Source: Albidovulum sediminis | GTDB lineage: Bacteria; Pseudomonadota; Alphaproteobacteria; Rhodobacterales; Rhodobacteraceae | NCBI RefSeq assembly: GCF_025380365.1 | Contig: NZ_JAOCQF010000001.1 | Location: forward strand, 1,054,001-1,118,000 | Direction of reading: 5' to 3' | DNA: 64,000 nt | Shown here: positions 55,461-64,000 of the stretch, piece by piece | Numbering within the stretch: position 1 is the stretch's first letter | Layout of the letters: every line of letters begins with the position of its first letter | Made by a program: the position numbers and the translations under genes | Notes under the pieces: model-generated | What the model was told of the DNA's origin: nothing | Databases searched by the model: none | The model's input: the letters and a program-made list of their open reading frames with translations, nothing else

Positions 55461-56984
55461 TCAGAAGCCGTGGCGGTTCAGCACGGCTTCGATCATGCGC
55501 CGTTTCTCGATATCTCGGATCGGGAATGCCAGCGAGTAATCTCGCGCCGAAACATCCGGACGCCGCGACCGGGCGGCCTCGGCCCAGTGTCGGGCCAGCA
55601 CAGGTACTTCAGCCAAATCGAACGCCGCAGCGGCGATCATGGCGATCAGATGATGCGCCCCCGGAGCAGATGCAGCTTTTGCTGCCCATTCGGCCGCAGC
55701 GGCATAGTGCCCCTGTTGGATAAGCATTTGCGCGCGCACGCCGTACATGCCGTAAAGCAGAGGATCGAGCGGGCTAAGCTCCAGCGCGGAGTCCACCGCC
55801 CGATTGCTGGCCGTCGCGTCACCCAGCAGCATGGCGGTGAAGCCGGATGCGTAAAAGCCATGAGCATAATTCGGGTTGATCTCGGTCGCGCGCGATAGCC
55901 AGCGCTGTGCCATCTCCACCTCACCGGTTAGCCAATGGGCGCGACCCATGGTGAAGTTCACGAACGGGTCGAGCGGGTCCAGTTCCAGCCCGCGCTCGGC
56001 ATGATGCAGCGCAGCCCGGCTCGCCGCCCGAACGTCGGGGACGATCCGCAGGAAAGCCTCAATGAAGCTGGTAAAGGATAGCCCCGCCTGCGCCCGCGCG
56101 AAACCGGGGTCCAATGCAACGGAGCGCTGGAAATGGCCCTTGGCGGCGGCATTGTCGCTGTCGGTGAAGCGATACAGATGGCGTAGGCCGAGGTGAAAGC
56201 TGGCCCAGGCATCAAAGGCAGCGGACCCGCTCAGTTCGGCGTGGCGCGCCTCGTTCTCGGGCACGCGCAATTCCAGTGCCGCGATGATCCGCATGGCGAT
56301 CAGGGCGCGCAGTTCGGCCAAGGCATCCAGCCGCCGCGTGATGCAGTCCGCCCAGATCACCTCGGAATTCTTGCAGTCGGTCAGTTCCAGAGTCACCGCG
56401 ACGGTGCCGACGCCCGCCTCCATCACCCCCGACAGCACGTATCGGGCCCCGAGCGAGCTGGCGACCAGATCGAAATCCGCCCCGTGCCGAAAGCGAAACG
56501 AAGAGCCGCGGGCGATCACCGCGATCCAGCGCAGACGCGAGAGGGCAAGAATAACCTCGTGCGGAATGGCCTCGGCCAAGATATCCAACCCCGTTTCAGC
56601 TCCAAGGACACGCAGAGGCAGAACTGCGACCGAAGGACGGCCAAGGCCAAACGGGGCAGTAGGTGGCCGGGCACGGTCTTCGGTCACCGGCGCCACGAAC
56701 CTAAAGCCAACGCCATGGATGGTGCGGATCACCTCCTGACGCTCACCATCATCGCCAAGCGCCACACGGGCCAACTTGATGCGACCGGCGATGCTGGCAT
56801 CCGAAACAGCCGCGCCTGGCCAGATCGTTTCGGCCAGCTCACCCTTGCTGACCATGCGGTCGCACTGCCGCACAAGATGCAGAATGACGGCAAAGACCTG
56901 CGGCTCCACTGGCACGGGCAGGCCGGCGCGGGTCAGTTCATGCCGCTCCGGGTCAAGCCGAAAGGTGCCGAACGTCCAAACCAT
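55461..56984 (-). CDS. CadC-like winged-helix regulator with TPR domain
   Basis: The 507-residue protein starts with an OmpR-type winged helix (residues 1-100, FGTFRLDPERHELTRAGLPVPVEPQVF, SDASIAGRIKLAR, IRTIHGVGFRFVAPV). A linker domain (SVAVLPLRVL, RYVLSGVMEAG) precedes several TPR repeats up to about residue 440. No membrane span is evident, unlike CadC itself. It is divergent from the cysteine synthase-like operon at 57,099 and may control it. Confidence 0.82.
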   Translation of the reverse strand: MVWTFGTFRLDPERHELTRAGLPVPVEPQVFAVILHLVRQCDRMVSKGELAETIWPGAAVSDASIAGRIKLARVALGDDGERQEVIRTIHGVGFRFVAPVTEDRARPPTAPFGLGRPSVAVLPLRVLGAETGLDILAEAIPHEVILALSRLRWIAVIARGSSFRFRHGADFDLVASSLGARYVLSGVMEAGVGTVAVTLELTDCKNSEVIWADCITRRLDALAELRALIAMRIIAALELRVPENEARHAELSGSAAFDAWASFHLGLRHLYRFTDSDNAAAKGHFQRSVALDPGFARAQAGLSFTSFIEAFLRIVPDVRAASRAALHHAERGLELDPLDPFVNFTMGRAHWLTGEVEMAQRWLSRATEINPNYAHGFYASGFTAMLLGDATASNRAVDSALELSPLDPLLYGMYGVRAQMLIQQGHYAAAAEWAAKAASAPGAHHLIAMIAAAAFDLAEVPVLARHWAEAARSRRPDVSARDYSLAFPIRDIEKRRMIEAVLNRHGF

Positions 56985-57098
56985 GCCAAATAATACACCG
57001 AATCCGGCAGTTCTTCATGAAATCTTCAGGGGTCGATCAAGCAGCGCCGGATTGGCCAGACTAGAGTCGTGCAAGGCTGGCAACCGGGAGGAACCGCC

Positions 57099-58178
57099 AT
57101 GGATGCGCAAAAGATCAGGACAACCGCCGGGCGCGGACGGCTTTACGAGAGCGTTCTGGACACCATAGGCGACACGCCCGTGATCCGGGTCAACAACCTC
57201 GCGCCCGAAGGTATCCGGCTTTACGTCAAGGCCGAGTTCTTCAACCCCGCCGCCTCGGTCAAGGACCGGCTGGCCGTCAACATCATCGAGGCGGCCGAAC
57301 GGTCGGGCAAGCTGAGGCCGGGCCAAACCGTGGTCGAGGCAACAAGCGGCAACACCGGCATCGGGCTGGCCATGGTCTGCGCCCAGAAGGGCTATCCGCT
57401 GGTCGTGACCATGGCCGACAGCTTCTCGGTCGAGCGGCGCAAGCTGATGCGGTTGCTGGGCGCGAAGGTCATCCTGACCCCACGCGCGATGAAGGGTACG
57501 GGGATGTACGCCAAGGCGGCCGAGCTGGCCGAAAAGCACGGATGGTTCCTTGCCCGCCAGTTCGAAACCGAGGCCAATGCCGACATCCACGAAGCCACCA
57601 CTGCGCGCGAAATCATGGCGGATTTTGCTGGCGACCGGCTGGACTATGTGGTGACGGGCTATGGCACGGGCGGCACGCTGACGGGCCTATCGCGCGTGCT
57701 GCGCCGTGAAAGGCCGGCTACACAGATTGTCTTGGCCGAGCCGGCCAATGCCGCGCTCCTCTCCAGCGGCGTGGCGCAGGAACGCACCCCGGATGGCGGC
57801 CCCGCCAAGACCCATCCCGCCTTTGAACCGCATCCGATTCAGGGCTGGACTCCGGATTTCATTCCGAAGGTGCTGCAGGAAGCTGTCGATCAGCGCTGCT
57901 ATGACCAGCTGGTGAAGGTGGCCGGTTCCGTCGGGGTGGACTGGGCGCGCAAGCTGGCCCGCCACGAGGGGATCATGACCGGCATTTCGGGCGGCGCCAC
58001 TCTCGCGGTGGCGATGGGAATTGCCGAAACCGCGGCGCGCGGCACCGTCATTCTGGCGATGCTGCCCGACACCTCCGAGCGCTATCTGACCACGCCGCTG
58101 TTCGAGGCGATCCCCGAGGCGATGGACGACGCCGAAGTCGAGATTTCGCAATCCACGCCTGGATACCAAATGGGCTGA
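57099..58178 (+). CDS. cysteine synthase-like PLP enzyme
   Basis: The 359-residue enzyme has the PLP lysine in ASVKDRLAVNII, the phosphate loop TSGNTGIGLAM and the GYGTGGTLTG motif of CysK/CBS-fold enzymes. It is longer than CysK (about 310). The ATG at 57,099 (MDAQKIRTTAGRGR) starts the operon. Together with an aminotransferase gene it may make a non-proteinogenic amino acid. The substrates are unknown. Confidence 0.85.
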   Translation: MDAQKIRTTAGRGRLYESVLDTIGDTPVIRVNNLAPEGIRLYVKAEFFNPAASVKDRLAVNIIEAAERSGKLRPGQTVVEATSGNTGIGLAMVCAQKGYPLVVTMADSFSVERRKLMRLLGAKVILTPRAMKGTGMYAKAAELAEKHGWFLARQFETEANADIHEATTAREIMADFAGDRLDYVVTGYGTGGTLTGLSRVLRRERPATQIVLAEPANAALLSSGVAQERTPDGGPAKTHPAFEPHPIQGWTPDFIPKVLQEAVDQRCYDQLVKVAGSVGVDWARKLARHEGIMTGISGGATLAVAMGIAETAARGTVILAMLPDTSERYLTTPLFEAIPEAMDDAEVEISQSTPGYQMG

Positions 58179-58188
58179 GGAAGCGACG

Positions 58189-58380
58189 ATGACAGACCCG
58201 GAACGATTGGAAGAGGATGGATCGCTGAACCCGACCGATTGGCAGCAGCGTCAACGGAGCCGCAAGCAGCTTACGCACGGCGGCGGCACAATCCGATACA
58301 CGGCGGGGACATATGCGCCCTCTGCGGCCTTTCGGCTGAAATCCTCGCACGGGTTAAAGGAACATAGGGGTGTTTCATGA
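58189..58380 (+). CDS. 63-residue protein between PLP enzymes
   Basis: The 63-residue protein (MTDPERLEEDGSLNPTDWQQ, RSRKQLTHGGGTIRYTAG) is preceded by a GAGGAAG ribosome site. Its stop overlaps the aminotransferase start (ATGA). Size and context suggest a peptide substrate or a small accessory protein. No family recognised. Confidence 0.6.
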   Translation: MTDPERLEEDGSLNPTDWQQRQRSRKQLTHGGGTIRYTAGTYAPSAAFRLKSSHGLKEHRGVS

Positions 58381-59552
58381 GCATGCTTTCTGCACGCGCG
58401 GTGGCGACTTCTGGCGCCATCGATACTGTCTTCAATTTCTTCATGGGCTACCGCGCGGGCGTCGACGACATGAAGGTGCGCGCCGACCTCACCTTCGGCA
58501 ATCCACATGAAATGCCGTTGCCGGCTTTGGTTTCGGCGATCAAGGCGCGGATGGAACCGCAATCCCCGGACTGGTTTGCCTACAAGACCAGCGAGTTGCA
58601 GCCCCGCTCGGTGATCGCAGCAACGCTTTCTGCCGAGCTTGGCCTGCCGTTCCGCTCTGAGGATGTCGCCATGACCCAAGGCGCCTTCGGGGCCATCGCT
58701 TTGGCATTCTCATTGCTGCTGGATATTGGTGACGAATGTATCATCCCACTGCCGGGCTGGTTCTGCTACGCCAGCATGCTGCGCGCCCGAAATTCAGTGC
58801 CTGTGCCGGTGCCGCTCTCCGAGGGCAGCTTCGATCTGGATGTTGCCGCCATCGAGGCTGCTATCACGCCGCGCACGCGCATCGTCGTGGTCAACACACC
58901 CCACAACCCCACCGGGGTGATCTACAGCCGCGCCCGATTGACCGAACTGGCGGATATGCTCACACGAAAATCTGCCGAACTCGCGCGCCCGATCTTCATC
59001 CTGTCCGACGAACCCTACCGCCGCATTCGCTTTGACAACGCGGCGTTTACCAGTCCTGCTGCCGTCTATCCTCACACATTGATCGACTATAGCTACGGCA
59101 AGGTCCTTCTCGCTCCGGGCCTGCGGATCGGTTATCTCGCGTTCAGCTCCGAAATGCCCGAAGCAGACCGGAAAGCCCTGCGCGCGGCGGCGTTGACATC
59201 GCAGATCGGGGGCGGCTGGAGCTTTCCCGATGCGCCATTGCAGTATGCCGTCGGCGATCTGGAGACGATTGGCATCGACATCCGCGCGTTGCAACACAAG
59301 CGCGACCGGCTCCACGCGGCGCTGACGCAATGGGGCTATGCCATGACGCATCCTCAAGGCACCTTCTACCTCTGGGGCCGCGCGCCGGGTGGGGATTCTC
59401 TCACTTTCACCCGGCGGCTGGCCCAACAGGGTGTGTTCATCATGCCAGGAACGCTTTTCGATCGGCCCGCGTATTTCCGCATCAGCCTTACCGCCACCGC
59501 CGAAATGATCGAGGCGAGCCTTCCAGCCTTCGAGGCCGCAGCAAATAGTTGA
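58377..59552 (+). CDS. class I/II PLP aminotransferase
   Basis: The 391-residue enzyme shows TPHNPTGVIY, the DEPYRRIRFD segment and the PLP lysine in IDYSYGKVLLAPGLRIGYLA (Lys near 239). It matches aspartate-aminotransferase-fold enzymes. It overlaps the 63-residue gene and ends the operon; the acetyltransferase gene is convergent. The amino donor and keto acid are unknown. Confidence 0.85.
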   Translation: MSMLSARAVATSGAIDTVFNFFMGYRAGVDDMKVRADLTFGNPHEMPLPALVSAIKARMEPQSPDWFAYKTSELQPRSVIAATLSAELGLPFRSEDVAMTQGAFGAIALAFSLLLDIGDECIIPLPGWFCYASMLRARNSVPVPVPLSEGSFDLDVAAIEAAITPRTRIVVVNTPHNPTGVIYSRARLTELADMLTRKSAELARPIFILSDEPYRRIRFDNAAFTSPAAVYPHTLIDYSYGKVLLAPGLRIGYLAFSSEMPEADRKALRAAALTSQIGGGWSFPDAPLQYAVGDLETIGIDIRALQHKRDRLHAALTQWGYAMTHPQGTFYLWGRAPGGDSLTFTRRLAQQGVFIMPGTLFDRPAYFRISLTATAEMIEASLPAFEAAANS

Positions 59553-59623
59553 TGGGTCTCCACAGGCCAGATGGCGTGGTTCCCGGCTGCGCGGATCACC
59601 GTCATCACCGAAACCTGCGCGCC

Positions 59624-60187
59624 TCAGATTTGCCGCGCAGGATTTCCCGCCACGCGCGCGCCGGATGCCACGTCGCGCGTAACAACCGATCCCGCCCCGA
59701 TGAGCGCGCCGTCCCCCACGGTTACGCCCGGCAGAAGGATGGCACCGCCGCCGATCCAGACGTCCTCGCCGATGTTCACCGGCAGTGCGCGCTCAAAGCC
59801 GCGGCGTCGCTCTTCTGGCCCGTGTGCATGGTCAGCGCAATAGATATGCACGGCCGGGCCAAGCATCGTGCGCCGCCCGATCCGAACGGGCGCGGTGTCA
59901 AGAACGACGCAACCCGCGTTCATGTAGACCCCGTCGCCAAGCACAAGGTTTCGGCCGTAAGCAACGTGGAACGGCGCCTCGATGAAAACGCCCTTACCGA
60001 AAGAGGCGAAGATCGCAACAAGCTCTGGGGCGCAACCGCCCCGCAGCGCAGGGTCCATGCTGTTGTGCCGCCAGCAGGCTTGTCGTGCGCTGTTCCGCAG
60101 CGCCTCCAGTTCGGGCGTCATGCAGTGATACCATCTGCCATCAGCCAACTCGGCCAGTTCAGCAGGTGGAGGATGAGTGGCTGTCAT
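59624..60187 (-). CDS. sugar O-acetyltransferase (maltose/galactoside type)
   Basis: The 187-residue protein has a left-handed beta-helix with hexapeptide repeats (FIEAPFHVAYGRNLVLGDGVYMNAGCVVLD, IGEDVWIGGGAILLPGVTVGDGALIGAGSVV) and the active-site histidine in CADHAHG. This matches the Maa/GAT acetyltransferases. The start at 60,187 (MTATHPPPAELA) is the family start; the longer frame upstream includes a DUF2924 remnant in the same frame. Confidence 0.85.
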   Translation of the reverse strand: MTATHPPPAELAELADGRWYHCMTPELEALRNSARQACWRHNSMDPALRGGCAPELVAIFASFGKGVFIEAPFHVAYGRNLVLGDGVYMNAGCVVLDTAPVRIGRRTMLGPAVHIYCADHAHGPEERRRGFERALPVNIGEDVWIGGGAILLPGVTVGDGALIGAGSVVTRDVASGARVAGNPARQI

Positions 60188-60307
60188 AAGCGTCACGGCC
60201 TGACGTTGAATGTTCACCGATGGGGCTGCCCAATAAGAAAACTGTAACAGACCAGACGCTGCCTTGCGCGGATTCGTTCCGTCAGCTGGACCCGCCGCTG
60301 TCCTGCG

Positions 60308-60490
60308 GCCACCGCGCCTTAACCCAAAGAAAATCCAGCCATTCCAGCGCTTGCCGGTGATCGTACGGGCGATGCCCGACAGCGACTTTTGAAGCCGCCC
60401 TTGCCTATCAAAGCCGTCGGCAGCGACGGTGACGATCCGTTCGACGCCATGCCACTCGCGCCGCAACCGCGTTCCGGTGATCGGCCGGTC
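60308..60490 (-). pseudogene. DUF2924 remnant
   Basis: RPITGTRLRREWHGVERIVT, AADGFDRQGRLQKSLSGIAR and TITGKRWNGWIFFGLRRGG match the C-terminal half of DUF2924, a gene normally found next to large serine recombinase genes in alphaproteobacteria. Its N-terminal half is missing and it joins a primase remnant. Confidence 0.7.
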
Positions 60491-60664
60491 ACGTGACACC
60501 CGCGACGGCCTGGACCAACACCGACTTCCCCTTGGCACCGTGGCCATGGAGGAAGACATAGTCCTGCTCGCTGGTCGAGCCCGTCAGGCAATAGTCCACA
60601 AGCCGGGCGAGGTAGGCCCGAAGATCCCTGTCACCGCCCGTGATCTCATCCAGGAAACTGCCTG
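60491..60664 (-). pseudogene. P4-type primase/helicase remnant
   Basis: The frame GSFLDEITGGDRDLRAYLARL, VDYCLTGSTSEQDYVFLHGH and GAKGKSVLVQAVAGVT matches the D5/P4-type primase-helicase, with the Walker A sequence GHGAKGKS. Only about 58 residues remain. Such proteins replicate plasmids and phages. It is a remnant of an integrated element. Confidence 0.75.
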
Positions 60665-60668
60665 TCAC

Positions 60669-60759
60669 CTTTCAAAGGGTGAAACGCAGGTCTGCCTCGG
60701 TTCCGGCCTAGCGGCAATATCCCCGCACAAGAACTCACGAACCGGCTGGCGGCGCATGA
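60669..60759 (-). repeat. duplicated ~90-bp sequence, copy 2
   Basis: This aligns with 55,031-55,121 with ten mismatches, mostly at one codon position. The frame reads MRRQPVREFLCGDIAARPEP and RQTCVSPFER followed by TGA. It lies directly upstream of the primase remnant. Function unknown. Confidence 0.5.
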
Positions 60760-60834
60760 CCCGCGCACGCCGAATGATGGCCGGGAATGGCCGTCAGGCT
60801 GGTCCGGCCCTGGGTAGCAGGTCGGACAGCCGGA

Positions 60835-62097
60835 TCAGTACCAGAGCAGTGCGGCAAAGGTGCCGGCCCAGGCGGCCAGCGCAACAAGGACCAGACCGGG
60901 CACAACGCGAAGGGCGAATGCCCATCCGCCAGCGGTCACGGCCATGATGATCTTGCTCAGCGTGTTGGAGGTCAGGCCCGCGATTATCGGAAGGACAGCG
61001 TCCTGGGGCAGGACTTTCCCCGACGCCACCAGCGACGCCACCGAGATGGCTGCCGCATGAGTGTCGACCAGTCCGGCAACCACGGCCGCGAGCAGAACAC
61101 CGTCGTTGCCGAACCGATCTTGCAGGCCTGCCGAGATGACCAGGATGACCGCAAGGATCGAGCCAAAGGCCAGCGCTGTCTTCAGGCTGAAAACTCCGCC
61201 GGTCGGCAAGGTATCATTGCCTGGGATGCGCGCGGCCAGGAGCGTGAAGGCGGCCCCGTAGGCAAGGGCGGTGCCCCCGGCAAGCAGGAGGGGTCCCGAC
61301 AAGTTGGAGAGGGTTGCAATGCTGGTGGCGCCAACGACCACTGCCATCTGGGCAATCGTGGCCACGGTCGACAAGACGGCACCGGCGACACATGCCGCCA
61401 TGAGATCGCTGGACCTGCTCGCCCGCGAGCCCATCGCCCCGATCGTTGAAGTGCTGGAGATGAAGCCGGATATGGCCCCTGCGAGCGGCAATCCGAACCG
61501 CGCACCGAACAGTCGCACTGCCACATAGCCTGCGGCACTGATGGCCATGACCAGCACGATCACGATCCAGAGCGAGCGAGGGTTGAGCGCCAGATAAGGT
61601 CCCATCGGGCTGTTCGGCACCAGAGGCAGAACAACAAGTGTCGCGGCGGCAAAGATCAGCGCGTCATCCAGTTCGTCTTTTGAGATCGCGGCGATGACAA
61701 GGTTGTGCAACCAGGCCTTCGCGTAAAGCAGCACCGTCACCGCTACGGCAACAGCGGCAGCCGTCTGAGGCGCTTGCATGCACATGCCGCCCAGCAGTGC
61801 CGTCAGGACGAGAACGATCTCCGTAGTCAGGCCCGGATCCTGATCTTGGCTGCGCCAGTAGGACACAGCCACCAACACGGCAACGCAAGCCGTCAGGACT
61901 GCAAGCAGGACAGCCCCACCGACACTGAACGCAATGGCACCAGCAATCGAAGTGATCGTGAACGTCCGTATGCCTGCGGGGGATCGCGTTGGCCCCTCGC
62001 CCTTTCGCCGCTCTCGTTCCGCGCCGATCAGAGCGCCAACTGCAAATGCGATGACGAGATTCAGTACTGGAGGGCCAAGGCTCAGCGCATTTTCCAT
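60835..62097 (-). CDS. MgtC/SapB-DUF4010 membrane protein
   Basis: The 420-residue protein is almost wholly hydrophobic. Residues 1-130 match MgtC/SapB (LNLVIAFAVGALIGAERERR, AGIRTFTITSIAGAI) and the rest is DUF4010 (LNPRSLWIVIVLVMAISAAGYVAVRLFG, GAISGFISSTSTIGAMG). MgtC proteins influence magnesium and acid tolerance; the full-length form is common in alphaproteobacteria. It has a good ATG at 62,097. Confidence 0.88.
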   Translation of the reverse strand: MENALSLGPPVLNLVIAFAVGALIGAERERRKGEGPTRSPAGIRTFTITSIAGAIAFSVGGAVLLAVLTACVAVLVAVSYWRSQDQDPGLTTEIVLVLTALLGGMCMQAPQTAAAVAVAVTVLLYAKAWLHNLVIAAISKDELDDALIFAAATLVVLPLVPNSPMGPYLALNPRSLWIVIVLVMAISAAGYVAVRLFGARFGLPLAGAISGFISSTSTIGAMGSRASRSSDLMAACVAGAVLSTVATIAQMAVVVGATSIATLSNLSGPLLLAGGTALAYGAAFTLLAARIPGNDTLPTGGVFSLKTALAFGSILAVILVISAGLQDRFGNDGVLLAAVVAGLVDTHAAAISVASLVASGKVLPQDAVLPIIAGLTSNTLSKIIMAVTAGGWAFALRVVPGLVLVALAAWAGTFAALLWY

Positions 62098-62285
62098 CAG
62101 GCACCACGTGGCCCTTGTCCAAGGTCAATGTCTATACCCGAGATATTCCCTTTGTTCATTCGGATCATCTACAATTATCAAATCGATCGGGACGATCTGA
62201 CGAGTCGGCTCGCGCATGAAATTGGCAAGGGCACCAGTTCAAACCATCTTCGTGAACTTGTGCCGAGCCCAGGATCGGATCTGAC

Positions 62286-62987
62286 ATGTCACGCCTTCAC
62301 ACTCATCCGGAGTCCCACCTCGTCTCCCGCATCGGCTGGCTGCGGGCGGCCGTGCTGGGTGCCAATGATGGCATCGTCTCGACCGCCAGCCTGATCGTCG
62401 GCGTCGCGGCAGCTTCGGCCGCGACCTCCGAGGTGCTGGTGGCTGGCGTGGCCGGGCTCGTGGCGGGCGCGATGTCGATGGCGGCCGGCGAGTATGTCTC
62501 GGTCAGTTCGCAGTCCGACACCGAACAGGCAGACCTGGCGCGGGAGCGGGCGGAGTTGGCTGGCCAGCCCGCGTTCGAGCGCGAGGAACTTGCCAAGATC
62601 TATATCGATCGCGGCGTCGCGCCCGAGCTTGCGCATCAGGTGGCCGATCAGCTGATGGCGAAGGACGCACTCGGCGCCCATGCCCGCGATGAGCTGGGCA
62701 TCTCCGAGGTGACGACAGCGCGCCCGATTCAGGCCGCGCTGACCTCGGCCGCGACCTTTGCGGTGGGCGCCGCGCTTCCGCTGGCGATGGTGCTGATGAT
62801 GCCGAGCGAAGCGCTTGTCGCGGGTGTCTCGATCGCTTCGCTGCTGTTTCTTGCGCTGCTTGGCGCGGTCGGTGCCCGGGCGGGCGGCGCGAACGTGACG
62901 AAGGCGACGCTGCGCGTGACCTTCTGGGGGGCGCTGGCGATGGCGCTGACCGCCGGGATCGGGGCGGTTTTCGGAACTGTGGCATGA
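62286..62987 (+). CDS. VIT1/CCC1-family iron or manganese transporter
   Basis: The 233-residue membrane protein has the VIT signature RAAVLGANDGIVSTASLIVGVAAA (first span), then GEYVSVSSQSDTEQADLARERAEL with the metal-binding acidic residues, and three further spans at the C-terminus. VIT/CCC1 proteins move Fe or Mn across membranes. It is 48 bases upstream of the MgtA-type ATPase gene, in the same direction. Confidence 0.88.
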   Translation: MSRLHTHPESHLVSRIGWLRAAVLGANDGIVSTASLIVGVAAASAATSEVLVAGVAGLVAGAMSMAAGEYVSVSSQSDTEQADLARERAELAGQPAFEREELAKIYIDRGVAPELAHQVADQLMAKDALGAHARDELGISEVTTARPIQAALTSAATFAVGAALPLAMVLMMPSEALVAGVSIASLLFLALLGAVGARAGGANVTKATLRVTFWGALAMALTAGIGAVFGTVA

Positions 62988-63035
62988 TGAGGTCGGCGCA
63001 TTGCAGCGCCCCGTCCTTGATGCCGGGGAGCGTGC

Positions 63036-64000
63036 ATGGCCAACGTTCCCCCTGATGTGCGCTACTGGAGCGAGGATGCTGCCGCGCTGGCGGCATCTCT
63101 GGGTGCGGGACCGGAGGGACTCGGCTCGGAAGAAGCGGCCTCGCAGCTTGCAACCGTGGGCCCCAACAGTGTCGAGGATGCGCCGCGCCTGAGCGCACTG
63201 CGCCTTCTGCTGCGGCAGTTCGAAAGCCCGCTCGTCCTGATCCTGGCCTTCGCGGCAACCGTATCCCTTGTCCTTCAGCAATGGGTCGATGCCGGGATCA
63301 TCCTGACCATCGTGCTGGGCAGTTCGCTTCTCAGTTTCTATCAGGAATACCGCGCCTCTACGGCGGTCGAGGAACTAAAGAAGCGCCTCGCGCTGAAGGC
63401 GCGCGTGCTGCGCGACGGGGTGGAGCAGGTGCTGCCGGTGACGCAGATCGTTCCTGGCGACGTCCTCCTTCTGTCTGCCGGAAATCTGATCCCGGCCGAC
63501 GGAATCATCCTCGAGGCGCAGGATTTCCTCGTCACCGAGGCCAGCATTACGGGCGAATCCTTTCCGGTCGAGAAGCGCCCCGGCATCGTCGCCCCGGATG
63601 CCCCGCTTGCCGCACGGACCAACACCGTCCTCCTGGGCGCGTCGGTGCGTAGCGGCACGGCGAAGGTCATGGTGGTCCGGACCGGGCGGCGAACGGAATT
63701 CGGCGCCATTGCAGCGAAGCTTCGCGCGCGCCAGCCCGAAACCGACTTTGCGCGCGGCGTGCGGCAGTTCGGCTATCTGCTGATCCGCGTGATGGTCGTC
63801 ATCGTCCTGTTCGTGCTGACGGTGAACCTGTTGCTGGATCGCCCGGTGATCGAGTCGCTGCTCTTTGCCGCGGCCCTCGCGGTGGGCCTGTCGCCCGAGC
63901 TCCTACCGGCGATCATCAGCGTCACGCTGTCTGCGGGCGCGCGCGCCATGAGCAAGCGCGGCGTGATCGTACAGCGGCTGGATGCCATCGAGAACCTCGG
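63036..64000 (+). CDS. MgtA-type P-type ATPase, 3' end cut by window
   Basis: The visible 321 residues begin MANVPPDVRYWSEDAAALAA and contain the N-terminal cation ATPase domain, ADGIILEAQDFLVTEASITGESFPVEKR (actuator TGES loop), and the membrane segment VGLSPELLPAIISVTLSAGARAMSKRGVIVQRLDAIENLG with the conserved PEL. The phosphorylation site lies beyond the edge. MgtA-like pumps import Mg2+. A GGGGAG site precedes the ATG. Confidence 0.88.
   Translation, partial: MANVPPDVRYWSEDAAALAASLGAGPEGLGSEEAASQLATVGPNSVEDAPRLSALRLLLRQFESPLVLILAFAATVSLVLQQWVDAGIILTIVLGSSLLSFYQEYRASTAVEELKKRLALKARVLRDGVEQVLPVTQIVPGDVLLLSAGNLIPADGIILEAQDFLVTEASITGESFPVEKRPGIVAPDAPLAARTNTVLLGASVRSGTAKVMVVRTGRRTEFGAIAAKLRARQPETDFARGVRQFGYLLIRVMVVIVLFVLTVNLLLDRPVIESLLFAAALAVGLSPELLPAIISVTLSAGARAMSKRGVIVQRLDAIENL

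Overview
The window reads as chromosome of a GC-rich alphaproteobacterium of the Rhodobacteraceae (order Rhodobacterales). The indications are a Suf iron-sulfur operon led by an IscR regulator with a single cysteine, a eukaryote-type NADP-isocitrate dehydrogenase, an alphaproteobacterial SspB adaptor, FumC beside a DUF4169 gene, and a GC-rich intergenic repeat (CGGGATACTTGG...AAGAAGAA) of a kind common in this family. No taxonomic search was run, so this is inference from gene content.

Layout. (1) 1-8,090: an operon on the minus strand, iscR, a cysteine desulfurase, sufB, four small unrecognised or poorly known genes, sufC, sufD and two YIP1-family membrane genes. A sigma70-type promoter sits in front of iscR with a palindrome over its -10. 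(2) 8,091-23,534: core genes, including an alpha/beta hydrolase, a divergent HxlR regulator/tautomerase pair, an HD hydrolase, icd, a cluster resembling part of ectoine catabolism (FCD regulator, EamA exporter, M20 deacetylase, DoeA-like M24 hydrolase), sspB, a phospholipid methyltransferase-like gene, fumC, a P450 with a partner hydrolase, and a DUF2059 protein. (3) 23,756-28,596: a tRNA-Ser(CGA) carrying a 4.7-kb integrative element bounded by an 18-bp direct repeat. The element holds a tyrosine integrase, a T5orf172/GIY-YIG nuclease, a serine recombinase, a 52-residue membrane protein and a ParB-like protein. The tRNA's probable terminator lies on the far side of it. (4) 28,750-54,360: an accessory region of mixed origin with many gene fragments. 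Two copies of a module (3' end of a large serine recombinase plus an intact small HTH gene) abut truncated genes (secD and a solute-binding protein gene). An IS3-type remnant sits inside an MscS gene, and an IS256 remnant is fused to a recombinase remnant. Between these lie stress and envelope genes: a groESL with a CIRCE operator, a Crp/Fnr regulator, a cysteine-repeat secreted protein, a transglutaminase-like protein, a phospholipase D-family enzyme, an outer-membrane barrel next to a Tat-exported dehydrogenase, and a DUF900 hydrolase. (5) 54,450-64,000: UspA, a CadC-like TPR regulator divergent from a cysteine synthase-like/aminotransferase operon, a sugar acetyltransferase, plasmid or phage remnants (DUF2924, P4-type primase), then metal-ion genes (MgtC/DUF4010, VIT/CCC1, start of an MgtA-type P-ATPase).

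How the parts work together. The Suf operon supplies Fe-S assembly under IscR control. The FCD regulator, exporter, deacetylase and hydrolase probably form one catabolic unit controlled through TTGTGCACAA operators. The accessory block looks like an acquisition zone where integrative elements and insertion sequences repeatedly recombined, leaving fused and truncated genes around a set of stress-tolerance genes. The most interesting targets are the compact tRNA-Ser element and the repeated recombinase-3'-end/HTH modules.
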